A stretch of 64,000 nucleotides of DNA from Coemansia sp. RSA 922 (taxonomy: Eukaryota > Kickxellomycota > Kickxellomycetes > Kickxellales > Kickxellaceae), in the NCBI GenBank assembly GCA_027577415.1, contig JANBQS010000010.1:16786-80785 (forward strand), read 5' to 3'. Shown piece by piece: positions 9,989 through 19,476 of the stretch. The notes below the pieces were generated by a model that did no database searches, was not told the DNA's origin, and worked only from the letters and a program-made list of their open reading frames with translations. Every line of letters starts with the position of its first letter. The stretch's first letter is position 1. A program made the translations under genes and the position numbers.

Positions 9989-9995
9989 TTTTATA
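9989..9995 (-). promoter_or_regulatory. TATA box and conserved promoter core, unit 3
   Basis: TATAAAA on the minus strand, 120 bp before the ATG at 9869. Preceded on the plus strand by GTGGGCGCTTCTCTGGCATTC as in units 1 and 2. Confidence 0.65.
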
Positions 9996-10686
9996 TCAAG
10001 GAGCGACCAGAAAAAAATTCAAGGGGCAAACCAAGAAAGCAATGTTTCAAGCTAACAGTCAAGCTATTTTGGCTGCCCCTCTCCCAATCAAGCAGTGCAT
10101 GTCACAGTCGACTGTCCACGAGATGCTTTCTTGTTTTGACTGAAATCTTATTCAATGACTCAAGACCAATAAGCACGAGGAAATTTTCCAATCAAGAGAA
10201 TACCAAACCCACGTGTTGCCTTTGTTGAAGGGGATTTTAAAAAATGTAGACATTGCCAGAGGGGCTGAGTGATTGCAGGTGGATACTAAATTTGGCAAGT
10301 ATTTTTGCAGAGGGATGAGAAAATAATTGAGACTTTATGCTTCCCCCCCCCTGTTGTTGGCCATGGGAAGGCAGGTTTTTTTCGGATGGGAATGAAAAAG
10401 TCTCCTAGCCTGAAATCAATGGCAATGTCAAGAAGAATGTCTTCCAACTGCTTTAGCTGTAGAATAAAGTGGACGCTCTGGGAAGAAACCGAGGTGCTTA
10501 AAGTCTGCTTCAGAAATCTTGACATGTGATGTCAAGCTTTGATGTTTCCTCTTTGCTCCAGATTCGATTAACCACATATTGAAATATCTGTTTATAAGTA
10601 TTATGAGCAAATATAGTATTAAAAGAAAGTGGATAAGAGTAGAGTAAATAGGCGGATAAGAGTAATAGCGAACTAAGGAGTTTGGC

Positions 10687-11110
10687 GTGTTTACTCCTAC
10701 CAGCCATCCGAAGCTGAAGTGTGTCAAACTCCTTGGAAGAGGCAACCTTTATTCGAGTTCCTTCAATACACAGTCGGCGTCTATGTGGTTTCTGCTCGAT
10801 ATTGCGCCCAATGCTGGTGTACGGACTTTTGCTGGATTTACAAATGTGCCCACACTTTATGAGACTCTTCTAGTATTCCGCGACTATGCCAACATTCAGG
10901 TCCTGGGATTGCAAGATATTCGCTTGCAGCTCTGGGAGGTCGTCACATTGATTCATTCACTTCCATTACTTCCTGATCTACACAGCCAGATTCCAGTCTT
11001 CCGCTGTCTGCCCCGTCAATGTCACCAGGGATGAGCTACCATTGTATGTGGCAATAAACAGTGTGCCCATGGGGCAAGCGATTCCGACACTGGCATATCG
11101 AAAGAAAAAA
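10687..11110 (+). pseudogene. LRR / F-box-like protein remnant
   Basis: Codes for a fragment resembling the C-terminal third of the intact LRR protein at 52388-54052. Matching pieces are F-T-P-x-S-H-P-x-L (start), L-G-L-Q-D-I-R-L-Q-L-W-E-V-V-T-L-I-H-S-L-P-L-L-P-D-L (compare L-S-L-N-W-I-T-L-D-L-W-Q-A-I-A-L-L). The frame closes at 11034, but the homology continues in another frame (V-P-M-G near 11070). There is no 5' part, so it is a truncated, frameshifted copy. Confidence 0.6.
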
Positions 11111-11358
11111 AAACAAGTTTGTAGTTATTAATGATATCGCGACATTTGTGCTTCTATCGGCAATGATATACATGCCTTACTTGCGGCGGGTGTTATATGG
11201 TGAGTATTAACGGGAATAGCTCTGGGAATCAAACTCAATCTGTTATTATATCACATCACATACATATTGATCGATGGCAGTTGTGCTGAGATATCTCGGC
11301 ACTGGATGTCTCTCTTTCTCTCTATTTTGTCTATTTGAGCTTTTTTATTTTGTTGACC

Positions 11359-11934
11359 ATGGTTTGCACTCTTTGTTACGACTTGCTGTTTGGATCCTTG
11401 GTAGACGATGTACCTAGTACAAGCAACACTGGCCGGATTGCTGCATTGAGCTGTGGACACACGTTTCACTTTGATTGCGTCGCCTTGTGGCTCTATAACA
11501 GTGTCAACAAAGAATGCCCCATGTGCAAGGCTTACCACTCTGGGCCCATCCTAAAACTGCACATCGAGTGCGATCTGAACCACGTAGCAAACAGGTTTAC
11601 TGACGATCAACTTAGTGTGGCTGAGCTATTGTGTAACTCGTCGCTGGATTCGGCTGAACAGCAAGAGGTGCAATATAGGGAGCTTGAGACAAAGATGGCG
11701 GCACTGCAGATCAAACTCGACGAGACGACTGGACCTTTGAAAACGACGGAGGCCAAGTTGAGAGCACTTTATAAGAAAATAGCGCTATTGGAGGCACAGG
11801 AGAAGGAACTGAGTACGCTTTCGGTGAGACACAAGGTCAATATCCAGGGCCTAAACGGCGCGCTTGAGCTCAAGGATAGAACTATCGCCAGGCTGAAGGC
11901 GAAGCTCAGCGAGCGGGTTGCCAAGCTGGCGTAG
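11359..11934 (+). CDS. RING-finger coiled-coil protein, TRAIP-like
   Basis: A 191-residue protein; the first ATG in frame is at 11359. The N-terminal RING runs C3-x2-C6, C32-x-H34-x2-H37-x2-C40, C53-x2-C56 (S-C-G-H-T-F-H-F-D-C and C-P-M-C), a C3H2C3 type. The C-G-H-T-F-H core and the W-L segment after it resemble TRAIP/NOPO E3 ubiquitin ligases, which act at stalled replisomes. Residues about 95-185 are a heptad-rich coiled coil (L-E-T-K-M-A-A-L-Q-I-K-L-D-E), also as in TRAIP. It is much shorter than animal TRAIP (about 470 residues) and lacks the C-terminal region. E3 activity is inferred from the RING; the TRAIP assignment is tentative. Confidence 0.75.
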   Translation: MVCTLCYDLLFGSLVDDVPSTSNTGRIAALSCGHTFHFDCVALWLYNSVNKECPMCKAYHSGPILKLHIECDLNHVANRFTDDQLSVAELLCNSSLDSAEQQEVQYRELETKMAALQIKLDETTGPLKTTEAKLRALYKKIALLEAQEKELSTLSVRHKVNIQGLNGALELKDRTIARLKAKLSERVAKLA

Positions 11935-12125
11935 AATATAATCGTCATAGTTTCTAGGGGGAGGAGAGAGTTGGCGATCACTGTCCTGGTGATCTTTCGA
12001 TCAGGAAGGCGAGCCTATTCAAACAACCCGAGCTTTTATTTTTTTTGGTCGCCTTTGCACTTCGTCTTTACGCATTTACTAATTTTCAAATTCTTTGCAT
12101 CTCTCTCTCTCCCTTCTTTTTTCAA

Positions 12126-12383
12126 ATGACCGTTGTTACAAAAGAATATCAACCACCGGCACCACCACAGGGCTACGTTGGCGAGGGCGAAAAGTTTGGC
12201 GAAGCACAGAGGCATAGCCAGGCGTCGTCGGCAAACAGCTACTTGGTGGAAGGCGACAAAGGATGTTTCCGCATGTTCAGTATATGGTTCTGTGGCATAT
12301 TCTGCTGCTGCTGCTGTCGCGGCGAGATTCGACCAGCTGACGAAGGCCGTGGTGGTTCCACCTATGTTGGCTGTGCATGCTAA
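12126..12383 (+). CDS. Small Cys-rich, CYSTM-like membrane-associated protein
   Basis: An 85-residue frame; the ATG at 12126 follows a pyrimidine-rich leader. The N-terminus is Pro/Gly/Gln-rich (Q-P-P-A-P-P-Q-G-Y-V-G-E-G), then comes a hydrophobic Cys cluster W-F-C-G-I-F-C-C-C-C-C-R. Pro-rich head plus Cys-rich hydrophobic module is the design of CYSTM proteins, tail-anchored stress-related proteins. Unlike typical CYSTM proteins there is a hydrophilic tail of about 20 residues after the Cys cluster, ending G-C-A-C. The five consecutive Cys could be palmitoylated (inference). Confidence 0.55.
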   Translation: MTVVTKEYQPPAPPQGYVGEGEKFGEAQRHSQASSANSYLVEGDKGCFRMFSIWFCGIFCCCCCRGEIRPADEGRGGSTYVGCAC

Positions 12384-12525
12384 ACAGGGTATCCAGCTGG
12401 CTTGGATGCTCTGCACTTTTTTTTTTTATTCCCCTTTCGATTGATATAGGTAATATAGGTGTTTAATGGGAAAAACATTTGGGGGATGAGCTACTCTATA
12501 TAACCACACTGTTTAGGGGGGCGGT

Positions 12526-12756
12526 TTACTTGGCCTTACTTGTCTTCTTATCGTCGCTCTTGTTCCTAGTGTGCTTGTCCTGCTTGGGGTTTATTTCTGG
12601 CTTGGTGTTCATGTCGGCCTTGTCCTTATGGTCGCCCTTGGTGGGCTTGGGCGTGTCCTTTGGCATATCCTTCGGCATATCCTTGGACTTGTCGTTCTTC
12701 ATGCCCTCCTTGGCGCGGTTGTCGTTCGTGGTACCCTGCTGTTTGGACTTGGACAT
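12526..12756 (-). CDS. Lys-rich hydrophilic small protein (76 aa)
   Basis: A 76-residue, strongly basic and wholly hydrophilic frame (ATG at 12756, TAA). Composition is dominated by Lys, Asp, Pro, Thr and Met, with a short internal repeat K-D-M-P-K-D-M-P-K-D-T-P-K. It is predicted disordered. This is the character of hydrophilin-type stress proteins, but no family motif is visible. It could instead be a low-complexity shadow frame; the clean start and the A-rich leader upstream favour a gene. Confidence 0.45.
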   Translation of the reverse strand: MSKSKQQGTTNDNRAKEGMKNDKSKDMPKDMPKDTPKPTKGDHKDKADMNTKPEINPKQDKHTRNKSDDKKTSKAK

Positions 12757-13096
12757 TGTTTGTTTGCTTGTTGGTTGGAGAGAAGAATAAGAGCGCTTGT
12801 TAGAGATATTGGTTGATGATGTTCTGTTGGAGATGTTTTTTTTGGTGGCTGGATATGTCTCCTTTTATGCTCTGGCGTTTATACTCTATTGCGTTGTAGA
12901 CTGGTAGATGACACATGTATCGAGTGAGAAGATATGTTGTGCATATATTCGAGACGTAAGCACACGTGTTAAGTGCTTGCAGTAAAGCAACACGTGACAT
13001 GCGCCAAACGCGGCTGGTTTCAGGGGGGGATATGGCTACAAAATCATGGATTAGAGGACATTAATCATTTGCAACGTGTCTTTATTTATTACATTA

Positions 13097-13522
13097 ATGT
13101 CTATGCGGCGAGTGGTTTTAGCAGTGTCCCTGCTTGCGTGGATGGCACTGATGCTTGTGCAGGGGTTCACGGGGCTAGTGCACCTGGCAGTGTCGGACAA
13201 GGTGCAGCATTTTACGGAATTCGGCATCCTAAGCGTGTTGGTACTAGGCAACATGAGCTTCGTGTCACGGCGTCGCGTGTGGACTGTGGCGACTATGGCG
13301 GCGGCCTGTGTGGTGAGCGAATTAATGCAGGCGTGGGTTGCGCAGGGGCGCAGCTTTCAGTGGGCTGATGTGGCGGCCAATTATCTAGGGTCGGCTACTT
13401 TTCTAATGGTGGCGTGGGTGGCGGAGAAACGGACTATAGCTTGGACACAAGTGCCGGATGAGGGTAGTGACGATGAACTGGACGTCGAGTTGGACGAGAT
13501 TGTAGTCGTAGGGAGAATGTAA
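13097..13522 (+). CDS. VanZ-like membrane protein
   Basis: A 141-residue protein; the first ATG in frame is at 13097, with another 6 bases on. Three to four hydrophobic segments are seen (about residues 5-25, 45-60, 66-85 and 100-120). The VanZ-like signature is present: D-K-V-Q-H-F-T-E-F-G-I-L after the first span, an E-L-M-Q-A-W segment in the third helix, and R-S-F-Q-W-A-D-V-A-A-N-Y-L-G near the last. The C-terminus is acidic (D-E-L-D-V-E-L-D-E). VanZ-like proteins occur as small fungal membrane proteins of uncertain role. Confidence 0.75.
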   Translation: MSMRRVVLAVSLLAWMALMLVQGFTGLVHLAVSDKVQHFTEFGILSVLVLGNMSFVSRRRVWTVATMAAACVVSELMQAWVAQGRSFQWADVAANYLGSATFLMVAWVAEKRTIAWTQVPDEGSDDELDVELDEIVVVGRM

Positions 13523-14261
13523 TTTGGGGGGTTTGTTTTGTGTTTCTTTTTTTAGAGGTTGGTATGACATCAGTGAGGGAGGTTCTTTTTTCGTGTGTGA
13601 CTTTGGTTTGTTCCGTGTCATGCCGATCATCTTATTGTGGAATTCTATTTTTAGAAGCTCTTTCTCTCAGGTCCAGCACGGGCAATTTTCCGCCCTAGCA
13701 TAAATTTCATGTGGGTACTTTAAAGCACGCACAGGCTTGCTCTTTCTCCTCTCTTCTCACACACTTGCTATTTTTTTCTCTCTGTTTTTTTCTACTCTCT
13801 CCTTTGCTTCATCTGCATTTCACCTCTCACGCTATTATCATCTTTTTTGGCGACCAGAATAGGTATGTCGCATTGTGTTTTGACTGAGAAAAAAAGGATG
13901 GGCCATTGGCGTGTGAATCCACGTGGGTCTTCTTGACTCTCTCTTATCTGTGTTCTCAATGTCATCATGCTTTGGAAAAAATGAGGCGCTCTTCTCTCTC
14001 CCCCCTTTCCCGTTTTTGGCCAAGGGAGCAATTTCCGTTAGCCCACACACGCTCTTGAGGAATAAAGTGGGAGGCGCTTTATTTATGCGTGTCTCTCTAC
14101 TGCTCCCCCGGGCTTTTTTTTTTGCTTATCCATTCTCCACACTCTTTTTTCTTTTCTTTTATTTTTTACTAACCGTTCTTTTCTTTTTCTTTTTTTCTTT
14201 CATTAGAGTCGATACTCAACCACTTGCAATCGTGACACAGCTGCATATCCCGCCCGCTACC
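13523..14261. other. Long pyrimidine-rich leader region of UAP1
   Basis: No gene is seen. The last 200 bases before the UAP1 ATG are dominated by C/T tracts (TTTTCTTTTCTTTT-like), common in highly expressed fungal promoters. Short frames here have no family resemblance. Confidence 0.5.
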
Positions 14262-15755
14262 ATGGTTAGAAGCACACCGACGTTTACTGCCGAGCGGCTC
14301 GCAGCGCTCCAAAAGAGCTATAATGAGGCCGGCCAGGACCACGTGTTCAAATTCTTTGGCGACCTTGACGACGAGGAGGCGGCTGTGCTGTTTGAGCAGC
14401 TCGATGGGATTCAGGTTGAGCGGTGCAACGAGTTCTTTGACCGCACCGTGCGCAACCCGGCGGCCGTTGAGGGCGGCGACAAGATCGCACCTCTGGCGTC
14501 TGGCTCGTTTGCGTCGACGCTGGACGGCAGCGCATCGGCTGACGACATCGCGGCGTGGAACGACGAAGGCATGCGCTTGATTCGCGCAAACAAGGTGGCC
14601 GTCATCCTGCTGGCCGGCGGGCAAGGCACAAGGCTGGGCTCGTCTGAGCCCAAGGGCTGCTACGACATCGGGCTGCCCTCTGGCAAGAGCCTGTTTGAGA
14701 TCCAGGCCGAGCGCATCCGCCGGCTGCAGCAGATCGCCGCTGCCGAGGATGGCACTGCAGCGACGATCCCCTGGCTGGTGATGACGTCGGGGCCCACTAG
14801 CGTTGCTACTCAGAAAAAGTTTGCCGACAGCAACTACTTTGGGCTCAACTCTGACGACGTCTTTTTCTTCAACCAGGGCGTCCTGCCGTGCTTTGACCTT
14901 GATGGCAAGTTTATGCTTGAGCAGCCGGGCAAGCTCGCCGTGGCGCCCGATGGCAACGGCGGCATCTACGAGGCCCTGCGTCTGAGCGGCGCCCTCGACT
15001 GGCTGCAGGAGCGTGGGGTCGAGCATGTCCACTCGTACTGTGTCGACAACTGCTTGGTGCGTGTGGCTGACCCTACTTTTATCGGCTACGCTGCGCTGCG
15101 TGGCGCCGAGTGCGGAGCGTTGGTGGTGCCCAAGAAGGCGTGGAACGAGCCCGTGGGCGTCATCTGCCTGCGCAACGAGCGCTACAGCGTGGTCGAGTAC
15201 TCGGAGATCACCGAGGAAACCGCCAAGCAGAAGCGCGCCGACACTGAGCAGCTGGCGTACAACGCGGGTAACATCTGCAACCACTACTACTCGCTGGACT
15301 TTCTGCGCACCCGCGTGCCCGACATCGAGGCCAAGCTCGAGCACCACATTGCCAAGAAGAAAATCAAGCACGTTGACCTCGACTCTGGTTCGGTCACCGA
15401 GCCGACTAAGCCCAATGGTATCAAACTCGAGCGCTTTGTCTTTGACGTCTTCCCCTACGTCGAGCGCATGGCTATCCTCGAGGTCCACCGTCAGGACCAG
15501 TTCTCGCCGCTCAAGAACGCGCCTGGGTCTGGTGTCGATTGCCCTGAGACCTCGCGTAGCGATCTGATTGCCCAGTGTATTCGTTTCGCTGAGGCTGCCG
15601 GCGCTACCCTGGAAACTTTGCCTGAGGGAAGGGAGCCCAGCTTTGAAATCTCGGCCCTGGTCTCCTATGCCGGAGAGGGACTTGAGAGCCTTAACGGCAA
15701 GACTCTGGCTGCTGACCAGCTTATCAACAGCCTGGACGATGTTGTCACTGTCTAA
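14262..15755 (+). CDS. UAP1: UDP-N-acetylglucosamine pyrophosphorylase
   Basis: A 497-residue enzyme making UDP-GlcNAc from UTP and GlcNAc-1-phosphate, the precursor for chitin, N-glycans and GPI anchors. The start is placed at ATG 14262 (M-V-R-S-T-P), since the open frame further upstream is low-complexity leader. The nucleotide-binding signature L-A-G-G-Q-G-T-R-L-G is at residues 117-126, followed by P-K-G-C-Y-D-I-G-L-P-S; further on are E-Q-P-G-K-L-A-V-A-P-D-G-N-G-G-I-Y and the A-Y-N-A-G-N-I-C-N-H-Y segment, all typical of UAP1/QRI1. Length matches fungal Qri1 (about 480-500). GC-rich single exon. It is functionally linked to the chitinases at 43-47 kb. Confidence 0.95.
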   Translation: MVRSTPTFTAERLAALQKSYNEAGQDHVFKFFGDLDDEEAAVLFEQLDGIQVERCNEFFDRTVRNPAAVEGGDKIAPLASGSFASTLDGSASADDIAAWNDEGMRLIRANKVAVILLAGGQGTRLGSSEPKGCYDIGLPSGKSLFEIQAERIRRLQQIAAAEDGTAATIPWLVMTSGPTSVATQKKFADSNYFGLNSDDVFFFNQGVLPCFDLDGKFMLEQPGKLAVAPDGNGGIYEALRLSGALDWLQERGVEHVHSYCVDNCLVRVADPTFIGYAALRGAECGALVVPKKAWNEPVGVICLRNERYSVVEYSEITEETAKQKRADTEQLAYNAGNICNHYYSLDFLRTRVPDIEAKLEHHIAKKKIKHVDLDSGSVTEPTKPNGIKLERFVFDVFPYVERMAILEVHRQDQFSPLKNAPGSGVDCPETSRSDLIAQCIRFAEAAGATLETLPEGREPSFEISALVSYAGEGLESLNGKTLAADQLINSLDDVVTV

Positions 15756-16152
15756 ACATTCTAATTTTTTTGTTTTTCTGCATTTTATTTTTGCTTTTTC
15801 TAAATCATATTCACCTAGTTGAAAAAATATTACTTTGTGTTTTAACATGCGAGGGATTTTCACTAAATGTCCTAAAAAGGTTTTCGGTTCAAAAAGGGTT
15901 GCGAGTACAGACTTGACGCATGACATCGACCATGAAGGGATACTGTTGAGCCTTTGCCCATCCTACAGTCACTTCTACTGTCAAAAATCGTAAGAATGGC
16001 TCATAAAGTAAATACAGTCAACCTTAGAAAGTCTATGGATTCCCAAAACCTAGAACACCTATGCCCCCCTAGTCCTTGCCTTTTTCAAGATCGCAGACAA
16101 CAACCACCTTTTGCACTCTTACTTCACTTCTATACCTCTCCTATTTATAAAT

Positions 16153-17241
16153 ATGCCTCTTAAAAGAATTGACTTCTCACAGAATTCAACCCCAGAATTC
16201 CAGGGTGAAATTCAGTCTCACCTTCGTGTTTTAATTCTTGTCAGTTTCACTCAGAGTCTTTCTTTGGATGATGCTCTCTCTTATATTCATGGCCTAGGAC
16301 CTGGTGTAAGCGTTTGTAAGAACACCATTAGATACTGGTATAAGTGCTTTGAACAGGGAGATTTTAACCTCGAAGATCGCCCCAGATCAGGCAGAATTCC
16401 TAACTACAATAATGACGAGTTGACTGAAATATTTTGCGACGAAATAGTTGAGAACCCTTTGATTGCTTGGGAGGAGCTAGTGATGGTTGGACTCTGCAGT
16501 ACCGTCAGGGTACATCGCATTGTAACTGAGCGGCTTGGGTACAAACGTTGTATGGACCATGTGATACCTCATGTATTGACGCCTGACCAAATCGAAGCAA
16601 GGCTCGATTTCTGCCACAACTTTATGGACAAGTATACCAACGCTTCTCCACAGACACGCGCCAGCCTTGTGACAGGCAACGAGACCTATATACCATTCCA
16701 TACACCGCCGATACACAGTGAACGTTATGCATTCATAGGACATGACGTGCCCAGGGCTGAATCAGTACGGCCAAGTCATTGGGAAAGTAAGGTCCTATGT
16801 ACATTCTTTGTGTCGCAAAAGGGATGTCTCCTTGAGCACTACCTTCGACGTGGAGAGTATATGAATCAGACCATTTTCTGGGAAGTTATTCCGCAAGTCG
16901 TTGAAGCTTGGAAGTCTATAGCTGGGAATGACTATCCTTCAAGAATACACATGCACTTTGACAACGCACAGCCACACAATCGCCCTATGGACATGGACCC
17001 ACCAGAGTTCCATTTACTCAAGGCGCCTCCGTACTCTCCAGATCTGTCACCCTGCGCCTTTTTATTCTTCCCTTGGATGAAAAGCAAGATGCCAAAAGAC
17101 GTTGAGCCAGAGGAAGAATTCGTTAAATCTGCTTGGAAAAAAGTGGTCTCTCGTGTCCCACCAGAGTACTATATGACTCTTATTGATGAATGGTTGAAGC
17201 GGTGCAGGAAGGTTATTGCTGTTGACGGAGAGTATATTTAA
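16153..17241 (+). mobile_element. Mariner-like transposase, catalytic triad altered
   Basis: An uninterrupted 362-residue frame starting M-P-L-K-R-I-D-F. The helix-turn-helix region ends T-I-R-Y-W-Y-K-C-F-E-Q-G-D-F-N-L-E-D-R-P-R-S-G-R, the mariner/Tc1 hallmark. The catalytic D of V-T-G-D-E is Asn here (N176 in V-T-G-N-E). The second is kept (D270 in F-D-N-A-Q-P-H). In P-Y-S-P-D-L-S-P-C-A-F the third acid of S-D-Y-type mariners is Ala (A302), and the D2-D3 spacing is 31 instead of 34. It should therefore be unable to cut DNA. I could not find terminal inverted repeats or TA duplications with confidence. Its last 29 bases overlap the 3' end of the convergent group A gene. It is either a decaying element or a domesticated one. 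Confidence 0.85.
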
Positions 17242-17647
17242 AATGGACTTTGGGTTTAGGAATAAATCTTGATCCAAAGACTTCTTTGGGTTGACTATAT
17301 TTACTAGTATACTGGCTTGCTAGCCTCTCAAGCATTTCATAGTTGTCACCATATATTTTTCCCCAAGCATCCCAAGCTTCTTCTTTCTCTTCGCTAGTGC
17401 CAAAGTATAAAAATACGTCTACATTTATATTTTTTTCATTGGCTGTGTAATACCCAGTACCCATGGAGGTATAGTGATTTGTAATAACTGGGAAAGGATT
17501 TATTTTTATCTCTGGCAATACAACTTTAACTTTTTTAGTTAGAGAGTCAACTGCCTCTGCAATAGATTGTCCTTTTCTTTCAACATCTCCAGCAATCTTT
17601 GCATTACCTTGAGCATCGCAGATAATGGCAAAATAATAATTAGGCAT
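17213..17647 (-). CDS. Group A small protein (144 aa) with extended C-terminus
   Basis: A full group A member: M-P-N-Y-Y-F-A-I-I at the start, I-A-G-D-V-E-R-K-G-Q-S-I-A-E-A-V-D-S-L in the first third, V-D-V-F-L-Y-F-G-T-S-E-E-K in the core and W-G-K-I-Y-G-D-N-Y-E-M-L-E-R-L-A-S-Q-Y-T toward the end. No signal peptide or membrane span is present. Other members stop shortly after L-A-S-x-Y-T; this one runs on about 24 residues (K-E-V-F-G-S-R-F onward), ending 29 bases inside the convergent transposase frame. The tail was probably gained by stop loss. TATA is 93 bp upstream of the ATG, and a CRE-like word lies further up at about 17896. Function unknown. Confidence 0.75.
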   Translation of the reverse strand: MPNYYFAIICDAQGNAKIAGDVERKGQSIAEAVDSLTKKVKVVLPEIKINPFPVITNHYTSMGTGYYTANEKNINVDVFLYFGTSEEKEEAWDAWGKIYGDNYEMLERLASQYTSKYSQPKEVFGSRFIPKPKVHFKYTLRQQQ

Positions 17648-17739
17648 GGCTAGATTGGACTAGAAAATAATATTATGAGAAAAATGTGTTGTTATTGATG
17701 GCTATTGTGAAAGTGGTGAACGGTTGCAGAGGCTCGTTT

Positions 17740-17746
17740 TTTTATA
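17740..17746 (-). promoter_or_regulatory. TATA box of the 17647 group A gene
   Basis: TATAAAA in the context TTGCTATAAAAAA on the minus strand, 93 bp before the ATG; same spacing class as the other group A promoters. Confidence 0.6.
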
Positions 17747-18401
17747 GCAAAGAGAAAACAAAGCCCTCCCCCCTGTTCTCTGCTGGAAGAAGCCAAAAAG
17801 GGGGGACACTGTACTGTTTAGCGATTGTTTTCAGAGAAAGCTAATGAGCGAATAATGATGTCATTATTCTCTTCTTTTCTTTGCGTGAATAAAAGCACAT
17901 CATAGGCAGGCATTCAAGTAGAAGTCTCTAGCTTTTGTGCTTCCTATTTTAAGCTGCTTGCTGTGTGCATTTTTGTCATTTCACGTCATCGACTGTGAAT
18001 GAGCAAAAAAGACGTCACCAGTTTTTTTGTACCCTTTGTATCTTTGAAACATGCAACAAAAAGGAATGCTTGCAATTTTGCGTCAGAGCTGGTAATGGCC
18101 CCTCTGTGGACACCTGGTTTTCCTTCATTTTTGGCCTTTTGCTCAACACCCCCTCCTGCTCCTGGGCACGCTTTTTTCCCTCAATGTAGCTGCTGAACAC
18201 AGTATTGCTTCACTTTTCTTGTTGATGGGGGTTCACATGTTTTTTCCGAAGTAATAGATTGTTTATTGACGTCAGCTATAGAAGAAACCAACAAACAACA
18301 AGGTATCGTCTCCACTACATGCCTAAGAAACAGCACAAGCACATGTTTAAGCACATTTTCTAGTCAAGTGCTTAAAGCTGTGAGACAAACACTGTTGTAT
18401 T

Positions 18402-18764
18402 TTAATCGTCGTACTTCCCCAAAGTGTCAGGATATTGGCATGCCAGGCCCTGAACAAAGGACAATAGATCCCAGTTCTCTTTATTATCAATCCCAACAGT
18501 GTCCTGTTCTTCCTTAGCCCCAAAGAACAAAAAAACGTCTGTTCTTGTACATGTCTCATATTTTTCATAATCAGCAATGCTTGTCATATTATTACCAATA
18601 ATAACTAAGGGGTCCGAGATTTGTTTTTTGGCTTTTTTGTTTAGGAAAGAAATAACCTCCTCAGTAATTTTTCCTTCAGTTCTTTCCTTAAATCCACTGA
18701 TCGTTGGCGCTCCTAAATCTTCCGTATTAGCATAATAATAGTACTTCAGGGCGGGAATAGCTAT
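18402..18764 (-). pseudogene. Group A member with lost start codon (ATG to ATA)
   Basis: An open frame of 120 codons plus stop that aligns with group A over its whole length: I-P-A-L-K-Y-Y-Y-Y-A near the start, I-S-G-F-K-E-R, then T-D-V-F-L-F-F-G-A-K-E-E and L-A-C-Q-Y at the end. The codon where other members have ATG (M-G-I-P) is ATA at 18764-18762, and no in-frame ATG lies between it and the upstream stop. The first ATG inside is at 18587 and would drop the N-terminal half. The TATA box is also degraded (TTTAAA near 18834). It is probably a recently silenced copy, unless a non-AUG or spliced start is used. Confidence 0.65.
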
Positions 18765-18990
18765 GGTGAGAGAACAAAAATACCAATTTGCTTGAGGTTA
18801 GGTGGATGGTTTGAAAGCCGAAAAATGGAGGCAGGTGCTCGCTTTAAATATCAAAGAGACAAGAATTCGCCTCTGGTTTGCTGCCGAGCAAGGCAATGGT
18901 AAGTAAAAAAAATTGCTGTGCTGTTTAACAAATTTTCTTTCAGTGAATGCAAAAAGAATATTTTTTTGGGGAGGGCAATTCACTTGCTGC

Positions 18991-19018
18991 CTTTGTTTTA
19001 AAGAACATTCGTCATTGG
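18991..19018 (+). promoter_or_regulatory. Bipartite CAAAG/CRE-like element
   Basis: CTTTGTTTTAAAGAAC followed by ATTCGTCATTGG. It matches elements upstream of other small genes (25641, 25799, 36879, 49471, 49645, 50641 and 50801). It lies about 230-255 bp upstream of the 18764 group A pseudogene. Confidence 0.5.
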
Positions 19019-19476
19019 CGTAGGATTGCACAATATATCTGAGATGGAGTGTTTCTGTTTTAGCAGCCATTGTGTCTTGATTTTTGCTCCTCTTTCTTTG
19101 CCATCAAACGCGGAAGAGCAACAAAATGACATCATTATTCTTCGTTTTTATTTCTCCAAAGAACGTGCAGCAGGATGTGAACCTTTGAATTTGCCTCAAA
19201 GCTAGCTAAGGTTCACTCTTAAGATTTTACACTGCTCCTAGGGGTGTTCGCCATTGCTGAATTTCAACTGTGACTATATTATTTGCCATCATTTATTTTC
19301 TTCACCCGTATTTAAAAACAAATGGCATTTGCCACACCAGCTTTTGCTGGTTATTGGCTAATGTCGACACTTCTTTCTTAGGTTGTCAGCTTTTGTCCGC
19401 TCCATAGAGCCAGAAATCATGTCAGCACAAAATATTGAAACAAAGTACTTTAAATATTTTTTTTGCTAGAATGGCA

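Larger units (their letters stand above)
9335..10560 (-). repeat. Tandem group B gene unit 3
   Basis: Third diverged direct repeat: 3' flank words TTATTGTG and GTCATTAAA, the gene at 9543-9869, the promoter core at 9969-10003 and the distal word CCTGAAATCAATGGCAATG near 10409, matching 7383 and 9149. Boundaries are approximate. Confidence 0.7.

Noticed and set aside
6215..10560. Whether the tandem units could be a CRISPR-like array.
   Set aside because: Units exceed 1.2 kb, are diverged, and contain genes and promoters; no short regular repeats with unique spacers.
14169..15926. A 585-codon minus-strand frame opposite UAP1.
   Set aside because: A shadow caused by codon bias; Leu/Arg/Val-rich with no motif, while the plus strand encodes a complete pyrophosphorylase.
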